From the NCBI GenBank assembly GCA_907165065.1, contig OU015524.1, positions 34,353,295-34,417,294 of the forward strand: DNA of 64,000 bases, written 5' to 3'. The DNA comes from Caprimulgus europaeus. Lineage: Eukaryota > Chordata > Aves > Caprimulgiformes > Caprimulgidae. Below the pieces are notes generated by a model, which ran no database searches, was not told the origin of the DNA, and saw only the letters and a program-made list of their open reading frames with translations. This document shows, in pieces, positions 46,646 through 59,199 of this stretch. Positions within the stretch are counted from its first letter, which is position 1; the number at the start of each line of letters is the position of its first letter. The position numbers and the translations under genes were made by a program.

Positions 46646-49600
46646 AGTGAGGGCTGGTAAGCAGGTAACCTGCCTCCACCTCACCAGGGCACAGAGGAAC
46701 TCTGGCTCACCTGTGATGTAGTAGCTCACCCCTCTTCTGGGTCTCCTTTGTACTGGAGGTGTACTCTGAAAGCGAACTCACCTCATCCCCTGACTGGAAC
46801 GTGTGGTAACAGCAGCTCCGAAAGGCCCTTTCGGTTGGTGGACTCCTCGTGGATGCCCAGCTGGGGGCAGAAGAGATGCATGGAGCCTCCAGGAGGGGAC
46901 TTGCATGCACTTGGTCACCCCTGGGGCACCCTGAGCATTTGAGTCTTGGGCCTAGGGCAGCCAGTGGGACCAGCTGCCCCCAAAGGTTCTCCAGGGCACT
47001 TGTGAGACCTCCTCTATCCTAACATCCATACAGAGAAGGCAGGGCACAGGGACAAGATGGATCTTCAGGCAGATGGGTCACGGGCCACTCCCTCCTCCAC
47101 GTGCCAGGTGCCCAGCTCACCTCCAGATTCTAGGAAAAGGCCTCATAAAATTTCTTGTAGCTCTCTTTGTCCTCTGCCAGGTCAAAGAAGAGCTCCAAGC
47201 ATTTCTTCACAATGTTTTTGCAGATCAACTTGAAGATCTCGCTCTGCTGCAGCATCTCATGAGAGATGTTCAGAGGCAGGTCCTCCAAATCCACAACACT
47301 CTGGATGAAGTCTGAGTAGGAGAAAAGAAAACAGGAGTCAGGTTAAGAGCTCTGAGCTTGACCACGGGAGGAAAAGTGCTCAGACACTTACTGCTGTGCA
47401 CCTACACCAGCTAGTGCTAATCCAGCTGCTTTGTACTGGGAGTGGTACTGCAGGCTGTGGGGGTCCCAGCTCTGCAATGGGGGACTGGGGCAGGGAGCTC
47501 TTGCTTAGGTACTCGGGGATGAGCTTGTCACAGCTGTGCATGATGAAGACACACCCCACCTACAGCTTAATGTCCTTCCTCTTATTCTCAGAGGCCAAAA
47601 GGGGCATGGTGTGGGATGAAGAGCAGGGCCCTGCACCCCAGCTGTGCTTTCATGGAATAGTGCTGCAGAGCCAGGAAGGAAAAACGGGTGCCAGAGTGCT
47701 TCCCTCCTACCTTCTTCCCTTCTGCTTCCCCCAGGACCCACTGTGGGCAGGCTGACCTGCTGTTCCTCAGCACTAAGGCTGGCAGGGGGGCACAGCAGTG
47801 TCTAGCATCCAAGCAGACTGCAGTTTCCCCTCCTCAGCCCCACTGTCCCCTACATGCCAGGGGTCTCTGGCATCCAGCAGGCCTGGATGGACAAATCATG
47901 CTTCTCTGAGGCCAAACACCCTCCTGTCCTGCTTCTAGGCTGGCACCAACCAACCTCGCCACCTGCATGGGAGTCCCAGCGCAGGCTGAGGCAGCACCAA
48001 GCAGCCCAGGAGCCCTCATGTCCCACTGAGACACAACCATGTGGTGGCTCTGGGTATGGGCTGGAAAGGGGACCTCTGCCTCTCTGGAAGCCAGCGTGGC
48101 ACAGCTCCCATCTTGACAGCCAGGTGGTTCTCCCAGTCACTGGTGAGGTTTTGTAGAACTCACCATACTCCTGTTGGGTGATGTCATCAGGGTTGCGGGT
48201 CCAAATAGGCTTGGTCTTGTTTAGCTACCCCTGGTCAGTATATTTCTCCTTGATTTTTCTAGGTCTTTTTCTTCTTGCCTTTGTCTTCCTCGTCCTCATT
48301 GTCATCAGAGTCCACATCTTTGATACTGGGTTTCTCCTCATCTTCAGAAAATGACTCTTCCTCCTCCTCTTCCTTCTCACCTTTCTCTGTCTGTGCCTCA
48401 TCATCACTGATCTCTTTCTCAGGCTCCTTCTCCGGCTATGGAGAAAGGGACAAGCAAGAGTCAGGTTTAGCCCCAAGCAACTCTTAGCAGGAATCTGTTT
48501 GCTCCGGATTTGAGAAATAGGTATCTTCCAAGGCCCAACAAATGCAACATCTGGAGCCAGGGCTTCTCCTGAAATCAGCCCTCGGGGTCCCTCCACAGCT
48601 CATGCAACCAAGAGCTGTGTCTGAGAAGATGAGACATGGGGCAGGAAACTCTCTTCTCTCCATGGCTGGTTTAGATGACCTCCAGCTGCACAGGTTAAAG
48701 GTCAAAAGCACGACTGGACACCCACCTCCAATACACCCCTAGCCTCAAATCACCTCTGGCCGCAGATGCTGGGAGCACCACTGCTCAATACCCAGCAGCC
48801 AGGACCTATGGAAGGGGAGACAAGAGACCATACTCTGTCCTTTTCTGGGCTCCTGCTCCCAACACCACCCACCTCTGCCTCCAGCCTTCTAGTGGGTTCC
48901 CCCAGTCCTTCCCTTATGTACACAGGGTGTGATGGGGTAGACAATGAACTGGGAGTGCTTCTTCACCACCTCTTTGGCACACCGATCCTCCAAGTGCTCT
49001 GTCTGGTCCTTCTTCAAACACAGGATCACTTTGGTGCCCCATCCAATGGGATCACTTATGGTGAGGGGAGAGAAACAGTAGGATTTCAGGGCATAGTGTT
49101 AAAGGGCAGAGAGCAAGCTATACCAGCTCCTTGAGCCTAAACACTACTTGAAACCTAAACACTACTTGATACCTAACATTAACCAGCGTGACTGACAATG
49201 CAGCACAGCCCTAGGAAGCACCAGGAAAAGAGGTGCTTCTAGCAAAGAAATACCCTTTTTTTGGTACAATACATACCATGGTTAGTTCAGGCAGTGAAGG
49301 AGCCCCCAGCTGATGACTCCCAAGCATACTGCTCATCATCATTGTGTTTAGTAATGACAACAACCTTCTCAGACACTAGATAGGCAGAATTGGAATCCAC
49401 ACCAATCTGCCCAGTCATGGAGATGTCTGCACGAGCCCGTGAAAGCAGGCTGATAGATCAGTGAAGACACAGGAGATGCCTGCAACTGATTCACAGCAGC
49501 AAAGAACTGGGTCAGCATGCAGAGAAAATGAGGCAAGTGCCAACAAGCAGCCAGCTCTACCCTCAGCTCCTCCCTGCTGCTGGCAAGGTACAGAAGCAAG

Positions 49601-50110
49601 TTCAGGTAGGCCAACAGCCCCCACAGCAAGAAGAGCAGCAGGGCTGGGGTTATACCCTAGTAAGAGCCTGTAACCCAAGCCCTGGGGAATCCATGTGGCC
49701 AAAGGCAACCCACCTGCAGGGCTTCCATGAAGCCTTTGGTACCAGGTTTGGCAATAGCGCCCAGGTTGTTAATGAGGTCACCCCAATGCCAGTGTCCACC
49801 ACGGTGAACGTGTGGTCCTGGGAGCTGGGAAATATGTCAATCCTGAGGTCCTTAATGCTGTCCAGCTTTGAGGGATCAGTCAGGCTCTCACAGAGGATCT
49901 TATCCAGGGGGGAGGGTGATGCTCACCACTGCCTCCCTACTCAGCAACCACCTCCGTCCCCAGCACAGCCTACCCCTGAGCCCCCCAGCAGAGGAACGAG
50001 ACCCACAGGGCAAGTGGGGCCTGGGCTCATGTCAAAGGTGTTGGAGATGAGCTCCTTCAGGAAGATCTGCTTGTTGGAGTAGAAGGTGTTGAGTGTGAGG
50101 GACTGGCCAA
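45390..50110 (-). pseudogene. HSP90AB1: decayed, intron-bearing HSP90AB1 (HSP90-beta) pseudogene
   Basis: Collinear exon remnants on the minus strand, from 5' to 3': about 50095-50030 (NTFYSNKQIFLKELISN), 49910-49705 ([11 protein letters not shown]), 49425-49295 ([20 protein letters not shown]), 49065-48900 ([11 protein letters not shown]), 48440-48105 (acidic linker, then [14 protein letters not shown]), 47690-47480 (CRALLFIPHHAPF), 47320-47130 ([20 protein letters not shown]), 46870-46715 (SGDEVSSLSEY), 46430-46150 (ELPEDEEEKKKM), 45722-45390 ([16 protein letters not shown]). HSP90-beta is an ATP-driven cytosolic chaperone. Damage is general: a Lys codon became a stop near 47130 and a Gln codon near 45431, frame shifts lie near 46820, 48140 and 49760, and many invariant residues are replaced. 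The first coding exon and the acidic C-terminal exon are not found. Retained introns rule out a processed copy. It sits between SLC35B2 and SLC29A1, the position of the living gene in human. Confidence 0.92.
46599..46645 (+). repeat. TTAC tetranucleotide microsatellite
   Basis: About twelve uninterrupted copies of TTAC/ACTT, inside an intron of the HSP90AB1 relic. Its purity suggests recent slippage. Confidence 0.95.
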
Positions 50111-50694
50111 AGAGCTACAGCTGCCCTGTCTGTCCTGTCTGCAGCCTCTGGGTTGGTCCCACTGCTGCTTCCTGCCTTGGGCACCATGGTAGATCAGTGT
50201 GTGGGGGCCATCAGCGTTGCTGTTTAAGGGCAGCAGCCATGGTGGAGGTGGGCATGCAACCTCAGCCCCACACCACTGCCGGGTCTGCTCCTGGTCAGGG
50301 ACTATTTTCTGGCAGCAGAGGAGCACCATCACCAGTGGGGAGCATCCCTCATCACGCAGAGCTGGAGCCAGGAGTGGGATAAGGGGACCTGGGCCCTACA
50401 GCTGTTGGCTGGGGAGGCTGAGGAGGCAATGGCTGTGAATGCTGTTCACAGGCAGAGAGGTGGTGCGTGGGCCGGTGTAGTTCCCCACTCAGGAGCAGGA
50501 GGAGGCACTCCGGCTGCTCCCACAAGGAAAAGCACAGGGAAAGCTCCCAGCTGTGTGCCACAGGTCACTGCACCCCAAAATGTGCAGGTACATCCCCTTA
50601 CCAGAGGTGCTGAGGGCAGCACCCATGCTGGCTCATAGCAGAGAGCTGCTGGACCTCTCCATGCGGGGAATGCACACACTACCTCACCGCCTGA

Positions 50695-51087
<393 letters not shown>

Positions 51088-51109
51088 ATAGAAATTCTGG
51101 TGCCAGCTC

Positions 51110-52089
51110 CCGTCAGCCCTTGCCCCTTCGCAGCCCTCCCCCCTGTGGTGATGGAGACACACACACATACCCCAAGGGGCATTTCAATCTTTTTATAGAA
51201 AATGGCAACTGTACAGACACATTTACACAGACAAAGGATGGGAAAGCCAAGGGAGAGGTGAAGCCTCCCCCCTCCAGCACGGGCAGGAAGGGAAGGCAGC
51301 CTGGGTGGGAAGGAAGTTGCCACCTCTCCTCTTGCAGCCCATGATGGCACCTCCTGTCACACAACCAGGAGGCAGAAAGAAAACTGCAAAAATCACCAAG
51401 AAAAAAAAAAAAAATATAAGTAGGGAACAAAGGCAAGGAGAAGGTGGAGTGTGGAGACCTCCTCCTCCCTCAGCCTAGCCACGGAGTTGGCTCTTTGTGT
51501 GAGTGGGACACAGATGTCTATGTCCCCAGGATGCTGCTGCACAGGCAGATGTACGCCTAGCAGAGAGCAGGGATGGCAAGGCTGGCTGGGGCTCTCCTCC
51601 CCATTTGCGAGTCTCACCAGCAGGAGAAGTGGTGTGGGATGTTTCCAGGCTCCCTGGAAGGCGAAGAGAGGACAGCAAGTCCCTAGGTACTTTGGGAACA
51701 AGGGCAAGAGAGGGAATAACACTGGATACCAGCCTTCAACTCTGTCAGAGAGGAGGAGGCTGAGAATGGCTTTTGGCCTGGAGCTGGGGAAATTATGCAG
51801 CGTGGGAGGCAACTGGACCTCTGTGAGATCCCAGGGGTCTTACACACACACAGCATGGGGAAGGAGAAGGCACATAGGCCTGAAGGCAGCACACAGCCAA
51901 GTGTGGCAGGAGCCAGGCCAACCCTGCAGGAGTGGAACCGTCCCTGGGTGCAACGTCTGCCACGGCAGTGCGATTTGGCAGGGGCAGGCATGAGGTGTTA
52001 TCTCCCCACGGCGCCAAGGTGTCCAGGGCCTCAGAGAAGGAGGATGTGGAGCCGTCTCTCGGTGTCCCTGCACCCTCCGGGTGCCTCTG
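51110..52089 (-). other. SLC29A1 3' UTR region
   Basis: Non-coding sequence downstream of the SLC29A1 stop on the minus strand. There is no canonical AATAAA on the minus strand that I can see; a TATAAA variant near 51190 could act as the polyadenylation signal. A plus-strand run of A followed by ATATAAG lies at about 51401-51420. Confidence 0.4.
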
Positions 52090-55000
52090 CTAGATGAGAA
52101 TTCGGAACAGGAAGGAGATGGCAGCTCCTAGGGCCAAGCCCAGGGACAGGAAAAAGGTCATGATGGCTCCAGCTGTCTCTGCTTCGTGAGCAAGCACTTT
52201 CCTAGGGGAGAAACAGGTATCAGACCCATCCTCAGGGATGCATGCCCCATGCCCTGCCCTAAGGTCAATGGAGGGATGGGAAAAGGCCACAGAGGAGCCA
52301 GAAGCTGTGCTCCTCTGCAGCAGAGGACTAGTAAGAGCAAATACACCTTGGCTCCAAGAGCCTGCCTCCACATCACGGGCTCATAGAGAAAGAAAAAGTC
52401 AAATCCATGCTGTGTCCAGCCCCGTCCCTAGCATGGCAGTTGGGGAAATGGACAGCCCAAACAATAGCTTCCTCTAGGATATGGAGGCACAAGGCTGGGA
52501 GATGGGACACTGACACTGTCTTCCCCGAGGTGGTGTGGCAATTCTCCTCTGTGCCTGCATCCCCTTCTCCAGATGCCAGAGCTGGGCAGAGCCAGACTCC
52601 AGTCGTGCTAGGGCTGGCATCGGTGCATTAACCAACCCTCCCCTGTCCCCAGCTCTTACTCACTTGGGCCCAAAGCACATGCAAAGGCTGGCCAGGTAGC
52701 CGTTGGAGATGGAGAAGAAGATCATGAAGATGATGTACCAGGCGTCATGAGAGAACACAACAGGCAGGTAGTCACGGGGCTGCACGTTGCACAGCATGAA
52801 AAGAGGGATAAAGATGACACGGAGGGCCACCATCACTGGCAGGAGGCAGCTGTCCTTCCCGGGCTGGGAGAAAAACACAGGTCACTGAGCAGCTGAGAAG
52901 TGGACATTCCCCAACTCCTGGCATGCTGGTAGAGGCTATACAGAAGCTGGATGTCCCTCCTGTACCAGGGCCGCGGAGGAGCCACAGAGAGGGCAAAGTT
53001 GCTGAGAGACTTTCTCTGCTGGAACAAATCTCAGCATCACCACTTGCTATGAGAAGGAGCTCCTCCTAGGTCTGACTATTGCCCTCAAGTCCTATCCCAG
53101 CCAACTTATAGAGCCAAAATACTGAGCTGGGCTTGTGAGCAACTGCTAAGCCCTTGCTGGAAACAACAGGCAGGCAGTTGAGCCTCGTGCACGCTCACAC
53201 AACCTCCTCCTGCATTGACCCGCCACACAGGACAAGGCTAGCTGAGGTAAATCCCCTCTGGCAACTCAGGGCCTGCACACTGGGCTTTAACCAGCTCTTC
53301 AGCCTCCTACGCCATCCCCCAGCCAAGCGGGGGAGATCCAGCAATCTGGGAAAGGGATTATGCTGGGGCTGTTTTGGACAGCGCTGAGAAAGGCATGGAC
53401 CAAATTAAGGTCTCCTCAGATCCCAGCAGAGTCCCGGGGTGTGTGAGGCTGGGGTGAAGGAGGTACCGTCCCCCCTTGCTGTCCCTGCAGCTGGGACCAG
53501 GGGCTGCCCCTGGTACAAGATGTGCCTGGCTCTGTCTGGGGCCTCTCAGTGATGCCAGGGTTGCAGATGACAGGACTCAGTGGTCTGTGGTCAGGAGAGA
53601 CCCACAGCTGCCTCGGGAGCTGCCTGGGCTGGCATAGCCATGGGATGCCTTGTGAGCATGGGGGGAAGCTGAGGTGAGGCCAGCTACCATGCCTGTGGGC
53701 AAGCTGAGGTGAGGCCAGCTGCCATGCCTGTGGGCAAGCTGGCAAGAGCAGCAGCCTCTCCTGCCCGAGGAGAAGCAAAGGAGCAAGCGGGGCCCCAACC
53801 AGGGAAACGAGGCCCAAACCACACACAGTCAGACTTTCCACACAGCCTTGTTTTGGAAACGTCTCTTGCTGGGTCATCCCAATGCGGAGGCTGCGGCCTG
53901 GACACCAGGCAAGACGGCTCGTGGCCAAGGCTGAGGGCAGCCAGCAGCGATGGCCGGGGGAAAAGCAGCTCCAGGCCATGGGGAAGCCAGGCCTGGACAG
54001 ACCCCATGGCGCGTGGTGCTGAGGAGCTTCTCTAAACAAACAGCCTGAACAATGCAGGGGGAAACAGCGCTTGGGGGGTGGGTGAAGGGGCAGGAAGAGA
54101 CACAGACAGGACAGCCCCCTTTCTTGCCCACCCCCCATCACAGCTCCCATCACTCAGCCCCAGCAGCTCTGAGCCAGGCAGGGGAGATGAGAGCAAGAGG
54201 ATGTGGCAGGGGACAGCTCTGTGACGTGGCATGGCTGCACCCTGCTGCCAGGATAAGACTCTTTAAAGCATCTGTGTCCTGTGTGGAGGCCAGAGGTTTT
54301 ATTTTGGGCTGCCCTGTCTTTCACCCTCATTCCTTGCCGCCGTCCTGCCTGGCTGTTTGCATAGCTGGAGTGAAGGTTTGTTTACAAAGAGGCTGAAATG
54401 GAGGAGGCAGCTTCATCCAAGCCAGGCTGAAAGAGTGGGAGGAATACACGACAACACTGTGGTTCTCAGCTCTGACCCATAAATCTCTGCTTAGGACTCA
54501 AAGCCGGTGCAGGAGTCAGCTCTGCACCTCCTTCCTCCAAGCCACGGATGGCAGCCCCAGTGACAGCCATTGCTGAGGGGCCTGGGGATGAGAAGTGCCT
54601 GGGCATTTGCTCCCTGCCCCATGTTTACCCATGTGAAGAGGGCGGTGAGACTCCGTCCAGTCCAGTCGAAGACATTAAAGAGCAGGAAGCAGGAGACAGG
54701 GAGGAAGTAGAGACCTGCAAAGGGGGAGAAGGTCACTGATGAGCCCAGGGTACTGAAGGACTTCCTGCCAATTGCATGGAGACCGTCTTTTGGGTCTAGG
54801 TCTTTGTTTTCCACTAAGGGCTGGAATGCTCTCCCAGCCAGGCTGGTGTCTGCATAGAAACCATCAAGCACGATGGTCTCCTCTTCCCCTCATGCACACC
54901 TTCTACTTCAAGCCCCACTTTCTTTCCTCCCATTTACCTTGTTCCCATTTTCCCCCTACCCCACCCCATCCCTGGCCATGCTTACCCCATCTGTTTCCCT

Positions 55001-57909
55001 CTCCAAGGACAGTGGACACCTTAGCAGTGATGGATGGAAAGACGCCGATGGTGACAGTGAAGACGAAGCAGACAGACACAGCCATGACCCAGAGCTAGGC
55101 AAATGAAAGAAAGAGGCTGGTACCAAACACAAGGCAGGAGGCCAGTGCAGGGCTGGTCTCCTCTCCCCATGCTCTCCTACACCTGTGCCCATCCCCTGAT
55201 ATGAGGGGCAGGGCACGGGTTGCTGGCAGCTCACAGACCTTCTTAAAAATAGTGACAACCGAGGGCTTCTCATCAGGGTTGTGGATAGGGATGATCTTTG
55301 AGTTATTCTGCTCCATTCCATTGGGCTCATCTGCAGGGAGAGACACAAGCAGGGCATAGCAGACCCCAGAAAGCTGGGATCTAATTTAATCCTTCTGTCT
55401 CATTCTTCCTGTCAGATCTTCCTCTTTTTCCTTCCTCTTCCTCCTCTCAGCCCCTCACCTTTCTTAATCAAGTCTCTCTTGGTCTCCAGTTCTGCATTGT
55501 ACACCCGGTACTCTGTCTTGTCCTTCATGGAGTAGTATCGGAAGAAATCCTACAGAGAGACAGACACAAAGAACTCATTCACACATGAGGAAAGAAGGCT
55601 GCCAGGGGCTGTGTGGTAATAGCAGATATGTGCAAATGCAACATGGGCAAAGTATTCCTCCCACTTATGTCCAATACTTGGGCTTTCCTCCTCACCCAGG
55701 GGCTCATTTCCACGGTACTCTGAGGACAGTGGGGTATCTGAGGTGGGAAGCACGCCACAGAGGACAGCAGAGAGCTTGCCCTGACCCAGGAGGTGGAGGC
55801 TGGCAGGAACCAAGGCTGGGGTGCTAGTGGGCCACGGTCTTTGTGCTGTGATGTGCAAAGGTCCCACGTCCCCACACCCTACCCAACAAGGACAACAAAG
55901 TCTCACCATGCGAGGCAGAAGCATGTAGGAGAAGATTGCCAGCAAGATGGCCACACAGGCTGTGGTGAAGTAACCGATGAAACTCTCAGGTTGCCGGGCA
56001 CCAACTGCAAGCACAGGAAGGGAGGAGATGGGGGGGAAGAAAGATGAAAAAGGCTGAGAGGAGTGGGGCCCTGCTGCCATCCCCCACCCAACCCTGCAGG
56101 TGTGACCCCAGCAGATCCTGTTGACAGCAATGCTCTGGGAAGGCCCAATGCAGGGATTACTCACTGGCAATACTGAAGATCATCGCCAAAGCAGCAAAGG
56201 TGCCCGCCAAGCCCTGCCCACTCATGATGGGAGCTGTGTAGCTGGCAGGCAGGAGCCCTGCCAGCCCAAACAGGCTGCTCTGGAGGATGGCGCCAAAGGC
56301 TGTGAAGGGGAAAGATAAGCAGAAATGAGAAACCAAAGGCAAGGACGCACTCCACCTCTGTGGGGAGCCGAGGCCACTGCCCTTCGAGACAAGGCAGGTC
56401 CCCCTTCTCCTTGGTTCTCCCACAGTGAGGTTCATGCTCTTCTCCCAGAGAGATCAGTCATAGCCCCCTTCCTTCCCCCCGCTGCCTCACGCACAGTTGA
56501 TGAAGATGATGCTGATCATGGTAAAGATGAAGAAGGGAAGAGGCTCCATGGGAACCTTCACCATAATTGCAGTGACTAAAAACACCATCCCAATGGCCAT
56601 CAGGCTGCCCAAGATGCGGATCTGCTGGGAAATCCTGCAAGAGAGGGTCTCAATGAGGCTGGAGCCTGTGAGGCTGGGGCCAAGCTCTCCCATGGGGATC
56701 CTGGCCAAACCCCAGCACAGGAGACTGGTGTTGTGCCTTTGACTTGACTGTATGGGCTGTGGCTTGGTTCAGTGCTGGGGCAGAACGGGCCAGGGCTGGG
56801 CAGCCCTATTGGGGCTGGCAGGCGAAAGGACGGGGCAAGGCTCACCGCTGGTGGATGAAGGAGTTGAGGCAGGTGAAGATGAGGAGGGGCACCATGGAGC
56901 AGAGAGTCATGAAGTTGTCAAACATGGACTGCAGGTAGGAGAGGGGCACGGCAGCCCCAACAGTCTCATTCCGTGATTGGCCTATCTCCTCCGAGTCCGC
57001 AAGGCGGTTGATGAAATACTGTGGGAAGGAGCACGGTGGGGCTGAGGTACTGCAAGGCCTCCCCCCAGCACACTCAGGCCACCCTTATCCCCCCTCCAGC
57101 CCCATGCCCAGCCCAGGGCTCTTCCTGCCACCTCAGTGTCACTTGTCCTACCCAGGTCACCCACGCTTCTGTCTCCTGCATGCAAACACAGGGGTTCCAT
57201 GCTGCCACAGCTACAACATGGTCCATAGAAGTGACATGGGACAATTAAGTGTCATGGGCAGCAGCGGGAGGGAAGACCTTACCTCCCTGGCATTCATGAA
57301 AAAATTCCATGGCAGCAGTGTTCCCAGGCCAAGGATGAAGAAGATCAGCCAGACAGCCTTGTACCTGCAGAAAGGACAGAGTGGTTTGGAGCAGGGCTCC
57401 GTGCAGGGCAGAGGACAAGGCATGCCTTCCGACTGTCCCCAGCCCTGCAGCCAGAGGCACCAGGAGGAGGAGGGAGGACATAATTTCTTGCTCTGTCCCT
57501 GCCCTTGCCCCACAGCCCCTGCTAGCCTGGGCTGCTGGAGGAGACGTGGTGCTGCAGAGAGGCTGTGGGAGACCCTCCCAGGAGGGTATGAAGGTGTGGG
57601 GAGACTGGCTGCTCCTTGGCACGTGGCACCCACACGCACAGTGGTCACTGCCAGAGCTGGGAGGGAGTCACGCTCCCCAGGCGTGTCCCAGCGCCAGGGA
57701 CTGTTTACAGCCCATTTGCTATGGAAAAGCTGATGGAGAGAGCAGCTCAGGGAAGGCACAGCTCAGTAGCCCAGTGAGCTTGCAAGAGAGGGGGTCCCTC
57801 AGATGCTGGGTCCATCTGTCCTCCCTCACCTCCTGATATCCTGGATGTGTCCCCAGACCCACACCAGAGCCTGGCATTACCTATCTTGGGGCCCGTCTCT
57901 TGCTGTCAT
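52090..57909 (-). CDS. SLC29A1: SLC29A1, equilibrative nucleoside transporter 1 (ENT1)
   Basis: Twelve coding exons: 57909-57881, 57364-57283, 57018-56846, 56634-56495, 56299-56165, 56004-55907, 55549-55459, 55330-55239, 55094-54986, 54714-54629, 52863-52664 and 52201-52090. All phases join, giving 1347 bases and 448 residues (human 456). ENT1 carries nucleosides passively across the plasma membrane and is expected to have eleven membrane helices. Start MTARDGPQDR aligns with human MTTSHQPQDR. Conserved transport and inhibitor-site residues include Trp29 in GTLLPWN, Met33, the Gly of NSFGAIL, and both glycines of MSGQGLAG. An N-glycosylation sequon NET sits at residue 54 in the first outer loop. 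The end ALGAAISFLFRILI matches the family. The fourth coding exon uses an ordinary GT donor, though GTGCGT is uncommon. A probable 5' UTR acceptor lies near 57963. Confidence 0.96.
53666..53741 (+). repeat. 35-base tandem duplication in a SLC29A1 intron
   Basis: Two adjacent 35-base units (53666-53700 and 53701-53735) starting AAGCTGAGGTGAGGCCAGCT differ at one base and are followed by a 6-base start of a third. They lie in the intron between coding exons 10 and 11. Confidence 0.9.
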
Positions 57910-58339
57910 CTTGCACGGCAAGGGTCAGCACAGGTCCCAGCAAGTCTCGTGGCTGCTCTCCGTCTGGAAAGCAAACAGAGGATTTTATGGGGAAGTGAGG
58001 GACGCAGGCCAGGCGTGGGCAGTGCTGGTTTTAACCCCTCAGCCATTCCACTGGGTAAGTGCTCCACAGTACCAGGAGCCAAACAGACCAACGGCAATAG
58101 CATGGCACAGCAGCCTGGGAGGCCTGCAGCTTGGAGCACCTCTGCCGAGGGGCTGTGACACATGGCCTCGTGCTGGTGGCCAGGGGACTCCAGGCCTTCC
58201 CTCTGAAAGGTACACTGCTTTCCTGAGCTGCCCAGGGTGCTCAGCGCCAGCTGCGCCCAGCTCCCCAGCAGGCTCTTAAGGGATTTGTGAGCCTGCAGCT
58301 CTCTGTCCCCAATCCTCGGGCTGCGAGCGAAGCATATGC

Positions 58340-59040
58340 ACAGCGGGCGTTGTCAGCACCCCCCTGCCCTCCCCACCCGCCTCCAACGCCCAGGGCACGC
58401 CGGCACAAAAGACACATTTGTAAGTCAGCAGCTTCTCCAGCCAGAGCCACGCAAACCCGCCCATTTCCAATTCCCGCTTCCCTGGGGCTCTCGCAGCCCC
58501 TTTCCTGGGTCACCTTGGGAAAGCCACGAGCGTCCGCGGCACTGCGGTCCCCTCCCCGGCACCCACCGCTCCTTTCCCCCATCACCCCCCGTGCCCTGCC
58601 CTGCCCGGCCCCTGCCATCGCCCTGGCGTTGCCCTCCCCACAGGCAGCCCCAGAGACGCAGCCCTGGGAGCCCCGAGAAGGGACATTCCCTCCCCGGTTC
58701 CCCCCCCCGCCTTTTTCCTGGGGCAGAGCGGGATTAGCCGCCCCGGAGAAGCCGCAGGCCTGCCTTGTCCTTTTCCAGTCCAGGCGGTGCAGTACGGGGT
58801 GCTCCGGCACCTCTCCCTGGGCTTCATCTGCAGCGGGGCTCCCGGCGCTGAGCCCCTGGCCCCCTCGGGACATGCCCCTCCGCCGGCTACAGCATCCTCC
58901 CAGCCCCCCCCCCGCCAGGTAGGGCGTGGGAGGGGTCCGGCGGGACGCAGCATGCTGGGATCTGTAGTCCCTGCCAGCCCCGCCGTGCCTTAAAGGCAGC
59001 GGAGCCCGTCCCTTGTCGCAGGTGCCCGCACGGTCCTGGG
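58340..59040. promoter_or_regulatory. GC-rich, probably bidirectional promoter upstream of SLC29A1
   Basis: GC-rich tract rising through about 58.4-59.0 kb, upstream of SLC29A1 on the minus strand and next to a candidate plus-strand first exon at 59089. No TATA box is seen. The non-coding first exon of SLC29A1 probably starts here but its limits cannot be read. Confidence 0.55.
58950..58968 (-). promoter_or_regulatory. ZNF143/Staf binding site
   Basis: The minus strand reads ACTACAGATCCCAGCATGC, which matches the known ZNF143 site (ACTACAATTCCCAGCATGC) at 17 of 19 positions. Such sites usually sit within 200 bases of start sites in CpG-type, often bidirectional, promoters. Confidence 0.85.
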
Positions 59041-59088
59041 CACGCACGGCTCGCCTCCCTCCCCCGCTGTCCGTCCTGCACTACAGCT

Positions 59089-59168
59089 ATGATGGAGCCG
59101 AAACTTAGCCGGCAGGAGAGGCTGGAGAAGCCCGTTGGGTGGTTGGAAATGCCAGAGCCGGCTGACAG
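59089..59168 (+). CDS. candidate first coding exon of an unrecognised plus-strand gene
   Basis: From ATGATG at 59089 an open frame encodes 26 residues (MMEPKLSRQERLEKPVGWLE, then MPEPAD) and stops at a textbook donor CAG/GTAAGT, phase 2. It starts about 120 bases from a ZNF143 site. I recognise no family. A possible next acceptor is at about 59543 (CTCCTTCCCCAG), whose frame would stay open, but that join is a guess. It could equally be a non-coding antisense promoter transcript. Confidence 0.3.
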
Positions 59169-59199
59169 GTAAGTCTGCACGAAGCGAGAGCCCCACCGA

